Below are positions 1-5,962 of a stretch of 5,962 nt of DNA, one piece after another. The DNA is taken from assembly GCA_018667995.1 (NCBI GenBank), contig JABIQT010000828.1:1-5962 (forward strand), given 5' to 3'. The notes beneath the pieces were generated by a model. That model did no database searches and was not told the origin of the DNA. It saw nothing but the letters and a program-made list of their open reading frames with translations. The first letter of the stretch is position 1; each line of letters begins with the position of its first letter. Position numbers and translations under genes: made by a program. Origin of the DNA: Candidatus Latescibacterota bacterium. GTDB lineage: Bacteria > JAAXHH01 > JABIQT01.

Positions 1-2
1 AA

Positions 3-2285
3 TCATATCTCGCAGATAAACAGGTGCAGATTATCCAGGGCACGTGCCACTCATTCAGCCGTGCCACTAGTTATTATGTGTTCTCAGAGATCATCAAAAA
101 CCTCACGGATATTGATTCTGCGGATCTGTCCGAAACTATGGCAGAAAAGCTAGCGACGAATATACCGCTCGTGACGGGTGTGGATGCTGAGGTGCTGCCA
201 GACGAGGCAAGAGAAGCCATCGTGTTTCTGGGTAGCATTCTGGGTTTGAATCTCGGTGAGGATTATGACATTTCCATTCAACAGATGGACGCTCAGGATG
301 TAATGATGTCCATCTTTCGCTCGATCCGCTGGTTCTTCGAGCGACTCTCTGCGAGCAAGCCGCTCATACTGATTCTTGAAGACCTGCATTACGCAGACAA
401 TATTTCTATCGATGTCTTGCACTATCTGTTTGAAAACCTGAACGAGAGCCGGGTCATGCTCCTTCTGCTGCTTCGACCGGAGAAAGGTCATCCCTCTGAG
501 AACCTCGGCCTGATAGCCGATAGGCAGCTTGGCGAGAATTGCACCGAGCTTATCTTTGACAGGCTTAAGCCCGCTGAGAGTGACGAGCTGGTGAAGAGCC
601 TTCTCAACCGCCAAGATGTGCCCGATCCCATTCTTATCATGATTCGCAATCGAGCAGATGGGAATCCATTCTACATCGAAGCCATCGTTAGGGATCTGGC
701 GGATAACCACGTGATTGAAGTTCACGACGCGCATCCCATCAAGATCCTCAAGGACCTTGACCAGGTTGCCATCCCGGATACGATTCAGGGCATGATCGTT
801 TCTCGAATTGACAGGCTACCCGCCGACCTCAAGGACATTCTCCAGGCAGCCTCAGTGATCGGCCCGGTATTCAAGTTAGACCTGCTACGGGATGTGCTTA
901 ATGATGATTTACTCGAGGAAAAACTGCACCGGCTCTATACGATGGATATGCTGTATGAATCCAAAACCTTTCCCGAAATCGAATACAGTTTCAAAAACAT
1001 CCTGATCCAGGAAGCCGCCTACTCGTGTCTGCTCCTCAAGCGACAAAGGGAACTCCACCATATCGTCGCCGCTGCCATTGAGAAGATCTATGCCGATCGG
1101 ATCGAAGACTACTATGAGATTCTGGCGATGCACTATCAGAATGCCCAGGATCACGCTCAAGCTTACAAGTATGCTGTTGCCAGTGGGCGAAAGGCCATGC
1201 GTGTATTCGATAACCCCAATGCCATCGATCACCTCGCTGAGGCCCTTGAGCATGTAGATCACGTAGAGACACCAGAACCCGCTGTGGCAGAGGTATATAT
1301 CTGGATCTCCGAGTTGAACGAACTGACGGGGCAGCTGGACGCCGCGATCGAAGCATTACGCTCGGCCATTGGTACGATCGACGATGATCTTCGAAAAGCG
1401 GACGCCAACCGAAACATCGGGCGGATCTTCGAGAAGCAGGGCAAGAAGGACGAGGCTTTAGCGATGTATCAGGAAGTCTTTGAACAGCTCGCGGCCCATC
1501 CGGACTCGCTGGAAATGGCTCGTCTTCTAATGAATAGGAGCTGGGTGCTGAACCGGAACCGGGCTCACGCCGAGGCGATCGAACAATGTACAAGAGCCCT
1601 TGAAATATTCGAGAAGCATGACGCCATCGAAGACGTGGCCCAGGCACACAACAACCTGGCTGTGTTCTACGAGAGCACCCAGGATCTCGACACCGCACTT
1701 AAACACAATCTTAAGAGTATGAAGGTGTTCTCAGATCTTAACAACAAGCGCAAACTAGGCAATGTCTATATGTCCCTGGGGTACGTGTACGACAAACGCA
1801 ACGAATGGGACACCGCACTGGATTATTTCGAGAGTTCCATTGTAACCATGGAGAAGATCGGGAATCTCTATGGTGCAGGAACCGCCCTGATGGCGAAGGG
1901 CCGATGCTACATGGATATGGGCAGATTCGAAGAGTCCGAGAGCGTGCTCACCCGGGCGCTACGTATCCACAAGGAATTGGGACTGAATCTCAAGATTATC
2001 GCCAATGAACTAGCCCTCGCGAGGGTGCATTTATCTCAAAGCGATTTCGACAGTGCGGATTCGTACCTCGCAGACGCGCGAACCATAGCTGAGGAAGATG
2101 ACAACAGATCAGATCTCGCCAAGGTCACGCATCTTGAGGGTATGTCCCTTGCCAGACAGGAAAAAGATCCGAGCGAGAAATACGAACAGGCAATAACGAT
2201 ATTCGAGGCTCTGGGCAGGGATCGCGACGTACAGCGCGTGAAATCCGATCTCGAGACGTATCGGGAGTTGACTACGAGTTCATAA
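3..2285 (+). CDS. STAND/AAA-type ATPase with C-terminal TPR repeats (5'-partial)
   Basis: This is the C-terminal part of a large cytoplasmic signalling ATPase of the type often fused to a class III adenylate cyclase, a Ser/Thr kinase or a DNA-binding domain. The frame is open to base 3 (SYLADKQ before the GTG at 24). That GTG has no ribosome binding site and lies inside a conserved stretch, so it is not the true start; Walker A should lie just off the left edge. Counting from the GTG, Walker B is LILILEDLHYAD (114-125, acidic pair E119-D120). RADGNPFYIEAIVRDL (210-225) and IPDTIQGMIVSRIDRLP (250-266) are hallmarks of these ATPases, followed by the YSFKNILIQEAAY helix region. From about residue 420 to 740 there are roughly eight TPR units, the later ones at a 40-residue period (ALKHNLKSMKVF, ALDYFESSIVTM, SESVLTRALRIH). 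TPRs of this kind usually bind a partner or sense a ligand to gate the ATPase. The effector domain, and so the exact function, cannot be told here. It ends with TAA, and the next gene on this strand is 867 bases away. Confidence 0.88.
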   Translation, partial: SYLADKQVQIIQGTCHSFSRATSYYVFSEIIKNLTDIDSADLSETMAEKLATNIPLVTGVDAEVLPDEAREAIVFLGSILGLNLGEDYDISIQQMDAQDVMMSIFRSIRWFFERLSASKPLILILEDLHYADNISIDVLHYLFENLNESRVMLLLLLRPEKGHPSENLGLIADRQLGENCTELIFDRLKPAESDELVKSLLNRQDVPDPILIMIRNRADGNPFYIEAIVRDLADNHVIEVHDAHPIKILKDLDQVAIPDTIQGMIVSRIDRLPADLKDILQAASVIGPVFKLDLLRDVLNDDLLEEKLHRLYTMDMLYESKTFPEIEYSFKNILIQEAAYSCLLLKRQRELHHIVAAAIEKIYADRIEDYYEILAMHYQNAQDHAQAYKYAVASGRKAMRVFDNPNAIDHLAEALEHVDHVETPEPAVAEVYIWISELNELTGQLDAAIEALRSAIGTIDDDLRKADANRNIGRIFEKQGKKDEALAMYQEVFEQLAAHPDSLEMARLLMNRSWVLNRNRAHAEAIEQCTRALEIFEKHDAIEDVAQAHNNLAVFYESTQDLDTALKHNLKSMKVFSDLNNKRKLGNVYMSLGYVYDKRNEWDTALDYFESSIVTMEKIGNLYGAGTALMAKGRCYMDMGRFEESESVLTRALRIHKELGLNLKIIANELALARVHLSQSDFDSADSYLADARTIAEEDDNRSDLAKVTHLEGMSLARQEKDPSEKYEQAITIFEALGRDRDVQRVKSDLETYRELTTSS

Positions 2286-2362
2286 AGTCGATTCGGTACG
2301 TTCCGAATGGTGGCGAACGGGTGCATTTTGTCCATCTGTGAGGTCCACAGGAACGTAGCCTT
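2286..2362. other. Short spacer after the ATPase gene, weak hairpin only
   Basis: Between the ATPase stop codon and the 3' end of the LysR remnant I see no coding signal. A perfect 6-bp inverted repeat (ATTCGG at 2291-2296, CCGAAT at 2303-2308, 6-base loop) lies a few bases after the stop. It could help end transcription, but it is short and has no run of T after it, so it is not called as a terminator. Confidence 0.4.
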
Positions 2363-3039
2363 TCAACCTATTCTCTCCCCCCGGGCTGCCCGCGTTAGAT
2401 ATCGTCGTTCGCGGTAAATCACACCTACAGTATACTTCAGTCGTGCCCCATGCTCCGCGATCTCCACGGCCATTAGGCTACCGGGCGCCACCTCCTCAAT
2501 TACAGCTATCTCAGGACAATCGAGAACCGCCTGTCAGTTCTCACAGATCTCTTGATCACCTCGATGGAGCTCAATTCCATAGTGATAGTGAGATCCGCTT
2601 CCGACGCAACACATAGGTCATCGATAACACGCCTGGATGAGCAATCTTGATCAAGCAGGATCATCGGAGACATCTCGCGATCCTTCAGCCTGACTTCCTT
2701 TCGCGTGGCAAGTGCATGGTCCGAGTGACAGGTCAGTACGTCGTGCAGGGGAAAACGGGGAACCAACTTGATTCCGGGGCGGAGCGAAGACTGAGTTATG
2801 ATACCTAGATCGACCTCACGTTCATGGACGGCTCCTATGGATCGGGGAAGGTTGCATTCCTGACAACGTTATCAATGCGCCGATAGCACTCGCGATCCTG
2901 CTGCAACATATCCGAAAGTTGGTAACATCTCGTTGTGTCAGAGCTACATAGCGCGAGGTCCCCTGGCAATGGCGCCCAGATCGTCCAGTTCCTGCTCCCC
3001 CTGAATCATTGGTTCCTCCATCTGGACCACATAGCGTTG
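2363..3039 (-). pseudogene. LysR-type transcriptional regulator, decayed remnant
   Basis: Read on the minus strand, this stretch encodes most of a LysR-type regulator after its DNA-binding domain, but in four blocks that change frame. Block 1 (about 3039-2962) gives the linker, ending ELDDLGAIARG. Block 2 (about 2966-2840) starts the effector domain: GDLALCSSDTTRCYQL, then RIDNVVRNATF. Block 3 (about 2844-2510) gives SIGAVHEREVDLGIIT, LTCHSDHALATRKEVRLKD, ILLDQDCSSRRVIDDL and MELSSIEVIKRSV. Block 4 (about 2513-2363) gives PEIAVIEEVAPGSLMAVEI and YTVGVIYRERRYLTRAAR, then a premature TGA. These follow the family order for the inducer-binding domain (SSDTT, EVDLGI, HPLA-like HALA, MELSSIE). Frame breaks lie near 2962, 2840 and 2514. 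The usual N-terminal helix-turn-helix of about 60 residues is absent. The long intact frames on both sides argue against general sequencing error. It is divergent from the IMPDH gene and may once have regulated it (inference). The regulated pathway cannot be named. Confidence 0.82.
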
Positions 3040-3064
3040 TGGACAGGTAATACCATTTTATACT
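3037..3064 (+). promoter_or_regulatory. Candidate promoter for the IMPDH gene
   Basis: A sigma-70-like -10 box TATACT (3059-3064, five of six consensus bases) lies 16 bases after a weak -35 box TTGTGG (3037-3042), in a locally AT-rich stretch about 90 bases ahead of the IMPDH start. A second candidate -10, TATATT at 3094-3099, has only a poor -35. If the host is a Bacteroidota member its main sigma factor uses a different consensus (-7 TAnnTTTG), which I do not find clearly here. The call is therefore tentative. Confidence 0.25.
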
Positions 3065-3078
3065 ATTAATCTGTTCAA

Positions 3079-3099
3079 AATATACCATAGCCATATATT
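3079..3099. promoter_or_regulatory. Dyad AATATA-N9-TATATT, candidate LysR-type operator
   Basis: A perfect 6-bp inverted repeat with a 9-base spacer spans these positions, and T3083 and A3095 within it form the T-N11-A core typical of LysR-regulator sites. It lies in the gap between the LysR remnant and the divergent IMPDH gene, where such an operator would be expected. Because the repeat is made only of A and T in an AT-rich stretch, chance is a serious alternative. If real, it is probably a relic, since the neighbouring regulator is broken. Confidence 0.25.
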
Positions 3100-3139
3100 C
3101 GCGACAATCGAGTCACATTCGGGCAGACGACACAGACAG

Positions 3140-3144
3140 AGGAG
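3140..3144 (+). promoter_or_regulatory. Ribosome binding site of the IMPDH gene
   Basis: AGGAG ends 8 bases before the ATG at 3153, a near-ideal Shine-Dalgarno match and spacing. It supports this ATG as the start and shows that the gene is translated independently of anything upstream. Confidence 0.75.
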
Positions 3145-3152
3145 CAGGTGAT

Positions 3153-4631
3153 ATGGGCCAAATTGTTCGTGAACAGGGCAGGAGCCTAAAGGAATTTCGA
3201 TTGCTTCCCCGATATACTCCGGAATCTCTTAAGAGCGATACCGTTTCCCTGGAAACACGATTATGCAGACGGGGTAACGACTATCTCCGTATGCACACCC
3301 CTATCCTTAGCGCAGCCATGCAGGCGGTTACCGACTCTGATATGGCCATAGCCATTGCACAGCTCGGAGGGATCGGCATTCTCCCGGTGAGTCAGTCGCC
3401 TGAAAAGCAGTGTACAAGCATCGACGCGGTGAAACGATTCAAGGCCGGATTTCAAACGAACATCGTGACCCTCGCTCCCGACAACCCCATTGGAGATGTC
3501 ATTGATATCATGGCAGAAAACGGATACTCCACCTTCCCGGTAACCGAGAGTGGTGAGTTCCACGGTAAACTTGCAGGAATCATTACCGACAAGGATTTCG
3601 ACGAGCGCTACGACCGGTCTCACACTGTTGCTGAGCGTATGAAAACAGACGTACAGGTTGGCATAGAAGTCAACAGCCTCAAAGAGGCCAATACTCTGAT
3701 GATCCAATACGGAAGAGGCTTTCTGCCTATCGTATCCAAAGACGGAATGTTACTTTCGGTGGTCTTCAAAAAGGACCTCGACAAGCACATCCAGCATCCT
3801 CATGCTACGATAGATGATGAAAAGCGCCTATGCATAGGAGCTGCAGTCTCTACCCATCCAGAAGATAGGGATCGTGTCGCTGCCCTGGTGGCTCACCATG
3901 TAGATGTGATCGTCGTGGATGCGTCTGACGGACATACTCAATTCCAGCAGGAGCTGATTCGATGGATCAAAAGCACACACGATGTACCAGTAATCGGTGG
4001 TAATGTAGTCACGGCCGATGGTTTCCGCTTTCTCGTGGAAGCAGGTGCAGACGGGGTCAAGGTCGGAATGGGAATTGGTTCCGGCTGCATCACCCAGGTC
4101 GTAAAAGCTACTGGACGCGGACAGGCATCAACGTTGCTTGATGTCTGCGATGCGCGTGATGAAATTGCCGGAAATACCTACATCCCGATAATCGCAGATG
4201 GCGGCATCAAAGGTGCTGGCGACATGACCATTGCGTTGGCTCTGGGGGCTGACGCCATCATGGCGGGAAACCTTCTGGCTCGCTATACCGAAAGTCCCGG
4301 GAGTGTTATTCGCAATGCAGACGGTGAAATTGTAAAGGAATATTGGATGGAGGGTAGTATGAAGGCGCGTAATCATCGGCGTTACGCGCAGCTGGAAAAC
4401 ACGTTCTTCGAGGAAGGCGTGAACGGCCACGTGCCGCATGAGGGGTCAATCTATGACAAATTACCGGCAATGATGCAGATGGTGAAAGCATCCTTCGCTA
4501 CGGCCGGTTGTGGAACCATAGATGAGATGCATGACAACGCCATACTGGAGATTCAGTCTTTCGCGTCTCTTCAGGACGGAGACGTGCACGGAATGACACA
4601 GGTACAGATGGCACAGGAAATTGTACTGTAA
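3153..4631 (+). CDS. guaB: IMP dehydrogenase (Tritrichomonas-like type, with CBS pair)
   Basis: It oxidises IMP to XMP with NAD+, the committed step of guanine nucleotide synthesis, in the cytosol, normally as a tetramer. At 492 residues it has the usual length and is complete. The barrel begins with TPILSAAMQAVTDSDMAIAIAQLGGIG. Two CBS domains (about 103-220) are inserted, with ITDKDFDERY and LSVVFKKDLDKH ending each. Key residues are visible: DASDGH with IMP-binding D259, the catalytic loop GSGCITQ with C312, IADGGIKGAGD with D349, and the mobile-flap pair R410-Y411 followed by FFEEGV. The flap and C-terminal parts (LARYTESPG, KEYWMEGSMKARN, FFEEGV) resemble the T. foetus enzyme as I recall it, not standard GuaB. 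The loop is odd: Gly replaces the usual Ile before the catalytic Cys, and CITQ matches the eukaryotic form rather than the bacterial CTTR. AGGAG supports the start. No guaA lies next to it, so it could be a second IMPDH copy. GMP reductase is less likely, because the CBS pair and the Arg-Tyr flap dyad are IMPDH traits. Confidence 0.93.
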   Translation: MGQIVREQGRSLKEFRLLPRYTPESLKSDTVSLETRLCRRGNDYLRMHTPILSAAMQAVTDSDMAIAIAQLGGIGILPVSQSPEKQCTSIDAVKRFKAGFQTNIVTLAPDNPIGDVIDIMAENGYSTFPVTESGEFHGKLAGIITDKDFDERYDRSHTVAERMKTDVQVGIEVNSLKEANTLMIQYGRGFLPIVSKDGMLLSVVFKKDLDKHIQHPHATIDDEKRLCIGAAVSTHPEDRDRVAALVAHHVDVIVVDASDGHTQFQQELIRWIKSTHDVPVIGGNVVTADGFRFLVEAGADGVKVGMGIGSGCITQVVKATGRGQASTLLDVCDARDEIAGNTYIPIIADGGIKGAGDMTIALALGADAIMAGNLLARYTESPGSVIRNADGEIVKEYWMEGSMKARNHRRYAQLENTFFEEGVNGHVPHEGSIYDKLPAMMQMVKASFATAGCGTIDEMHDNAILEIQSFASLQDGDVHGMTQVQMAQEIVL

Positions 4632-4666
4632 ATGCCGAAGCGGTCAATTCGTCCTGGGGAAATCCG
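4632..4666. other. Convergent 35-base gap between IMPDH and outer membrane protein genes
   Basis: The two genes face each other tail to tail. No stem-loop with a T-tract is visible. The only symmetric element is the 10-base palindrome CCGCTAGCGG at 4664-4673, which overlaps the stop codon of the minus-strand gene. It has no loop, so it would form a poor hairpin. Confidence 0.5.
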
Positions 4667-5962
4667 CTAGCGGCCCATCCTGATGTTAAGAGTGAGCATT
4701 ACGTACCGACCAATGGTATTCCACTCGCGTTCCTGAAGATAACTGGTTGCACTGGCGCGCTGGAATCCGGTATTCCGGTTCAACAGATCAAAGCTATGAA
4801 GCGTGAATGATGCCTTCTTGCCTCTCAGGAAGTCGTAACTAATGCTCCCGTTGATCAATGGTATGCGGACCGACTGGTTGAAGCTCCTGGAATTGTAATC
4901 GACCACATTGGCGTCAGTCTCAAATCGCCAGTTTGCACTAGGCGTAAAGCGCACCTTCCCATAGTACTTCGTATTTGAAAACACATTACCTGCTGAGATC
5001 GAATATCTAGTATCCGTCACATTGATCTCGCCTCCGATACGCAGGTCCAGCGAACCTTTGCGCCTATTCTCAATATTCAGGTCCACAGTGTGTGACAGGA
5101 CAGTTTCAATATTGTCCACGCCGTTGATGATGCTCTTGCTCCGACTGACGGTCTCACTGCTTACGGCGTTAAGCGTCAAGCCTAGTTTTCGCACGGGCGT
5201 TGAGAACGAGATATAGGTCATCGCAGAATAATGGCCGTCGATATTGACCGGGCTGATGACCTGAGTAAAGTCACTATTTACCGAACGCGACAAACTAATC
5301 CGGTTTCTGGTGTAGGCTCCCCTGACGCGGGTAAAAAGCGATGTGAATGAGAAATGGTCAAAAAGAGACCAGGACAGATCCAGATTATGGCGATATTCCG
5401 GCTTGAGGTCGGCGTTACCCCGATACTGTAGCAACTGATTGTTGGTATTGGTGAAGGGCAGAAGTTGATTCACGTTCGGCATGTTGACGCTTGAACTGTA
5501 ATTAAGACCGACCCGTCGCCCTTGGCGGTAATTGCTGCTGTAGTTGAACCCAGGGATCAGGTACAGGTAATCCGATTTCAACAAAGATGTTTTGTCCAAA
5601 ACCCTGTCAAATCGACTCCAGCTTGAACCAAGAGTGAGGTTGACCTGCGATTTCGCGGTGCTCCGCCGCAGGGACAGGGAAGGTTTTATGAACATCTCAC
5701 TAGTCTCAAAATAAGCGCTGAGTGAGTCGACGGCCGTTCCGAGACCACGAAACTTGCCCTGGTTCCTGTTCAGGGCGTTATTATTGGATCCGATTCGCAC
5801 GCCGGCACTGAGATACCAGAAAGGCCTGACCTTCTGAACTATGGTCGGAAAAACCGACACGGTCCAGTGATCGGTAGCGTTGTCCTGGAACTGGTCTTCC
5901 AAACTTACCGTTGCAGGATTGACAATGGTGGTAGTGTTCGACCAATCCAAGCCAGTGTCATT
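4667..5962 (-). CDS. Outer membrane beta-barrel protein, TonB-receptor-like (5'-partial)
   Basis: This is the C-terminal barrel of an outer membrane protein most like the Bacteroidota outer-membrane beta-barrel family (OMP_b-brl_3 type), which resembles TonB-dependent receptors; its role would be binding or import of a substrate at the cell surface. The frame is open to the right edge (NDTGLDWSN), and the TTG at 5950-5948 is an internal codon, so the signal peptide, any carboxypeptidase-like N-terminal domain and the plug are outside. About 430 residues are visible, counting from that TTG. They show alternating polar/hydrophobic strands rich in Ser, Asn, Thr and aromatic residues, with repeated strand-turn patterns (YLIPGFNYSSNYRQGRRVGLNY). 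The family signature is RGNADLKPEYRHNLDLSW (from residue 177), and the protein ends in a strand, RYVMLTLNIRMGR, just before TAG. There are no cytoplasmic domains or transmembrane helices. The substrate cannot be inferred. It converges on the IMPDH gene and is unlikely to be co-regulated with it. A conventional siderophore or sugar receptor is the main alternative. Confidence 0.8.
   Translation of the reverse strand, partial: NDTGLDWSNTTTIVNPATVSLEDQFQDNATDHWTVSVFPTIVQKVRPFWYLSAGVRIGSNNNALNRNQGKFRGLGTAVDSLSAYFETSEMFIKPSLSLRRSTAKSQVNLTLGSSWSRFDRVLDKTSLLKSDYLYLIPGFNYSSNYRQGRRVGLNYSSSVNMPNVNQLLPFTNTNNQLLQYRGNADLKPEYRHNLDLSWSLFDHFSFTSLFTRVRGAYTRNRISLSRSVNSDFTQVISPVNIDGHYSAMTYISFSTPVRKLGLTLNAVSSETVSRSKSIINGVDNIETVLSHTVDLNIENRRKGSLDLRIGGEINVTDTRYSISAGNVFSNTKYYGKVRFTPSANWRFETDANVVDYNSRSFNQSVRIPLINGSISYDFLRGKKASFTLHSFDLLNRNTGFQRASATSYLQEREWNTIGRYVMLTLNIRMGR

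Noticed and set aside
24-26. GTG as the real start of the ATPase gene
   Set aside because: There is no ribosome binding site, the frame is open upstream to the edge, and the residues before it (SYLADKQ) continue the domain.
1036-1698. A 220-codon minus-strand open frame opposite the ATPase gene
   Set aside because: Its Arg/Ser/Pro-rich product shows no family motifs, and the plus-strand frame carries clear ATPase and TPR motifs throughout.
2291-2308. Rho-independent terminator after the ATPase gene
   Set aside because: The stem is only 6 bp and no T-tract follows it.
2506-2766. An 86-codon minus-strand frame as a complete small protein
   Set aside because: It is the middle of the LysR inducer-binding domain. 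The family similarity continues upstream of its ATG (REVDLGIIT) and, after a frameshift, past its stop codon.
2822-3094. A 90-codon minus-strand open frame as an independent small gene
   Set aside because: The LysR signal in this stretch lies in the other two frames, and the product of this frame is low in recognisable structure. Only its first residues might be a LysR N-terminus.
3261-3707. A 148-codon minus-strand open frame opposite the IMPDH gene
   Set aside because: It lies opposite the conserved IMPDH coding sequence, and its product has no recognisable domain.
1-5962. CRISPR array, tRNA or rRNA genes, insertion sequence, or phage or defence genes
   Set aside because: I found no regularly spaced direct repeats, tRNA-like cloverleaf, transposase motif, terminal inverted repeats, or phage or defence protein motifs. 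The STAND ATPase alone, with its N-terminus unseen and no nuclease or protease partner visible, is not enough to call a defence system.

Overview
No single segment fixes the taxonomy, but the window looks like chromosomal DNA of a Gram-negative bacterium, probably of the Bacteroidota/FCB group (for example Rhodothermota- or Balneolota-like). The main reason is the minus-strand gene at the right end, which reads as the C-terminal barrel of a Bacteroidota-style TonB-receptor-like outer membrane protein. A large STAND-type ATPase with TPR repeats also fits such genomes. Base composition is roughly balanced, with no strong shift between the genes. The organism assignment is inference.

Layout from left to right. 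(1) Positions 3-2285, plus strand: most of a large signalling ATPase. The reading frame is open to the left edge, and the Walker A motif and any N-terminal effector domain (cyclase, kinase or DNA-binding) lie outside the window. What remains is the Walker B half of the ATPase, the winged-helix-like region and about eight TPR repeats. (2) Positions 2286-3152: 867 bases without an intact gene. On the minus strand they hold the decayed remains of a LysR-type transcriptional regulator, readable only by joining four blocks in three reading frames, with its DNA-binding helix-turn-helix missing. An AT-rich divergent promoter region follows. (3) Positions 3153-4631, plus strand: an intact 492-residue IMP dehydrogenase with tandem CBS domains and all main catalytic residues. 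It resembles the divergent IMPDH type known from Tritrichomonas foetus more than the standard bacterial GuaB. (4) Positions 4632-4666: a 35-base convergent gap. (5) Positions 4667-5962, minus strand: the C-terminal part of an outer-membrane beta-barrel protein that runs off the right edge.

The genes do not form an obvious operon or a defence, mobile or biosynthetic system. The IMPDH stands alone with its own ribosome binding site. The LysR remnant was divergent from it, the classic arrangement for a LysR regulator and its target, so the IMPDH may once have been under LysR control that is now lost. I see no convincing undescribed multi-gene system. The points most worth a second look are the LysR pseudogene and the unusual active-site loop of the IMPDH.
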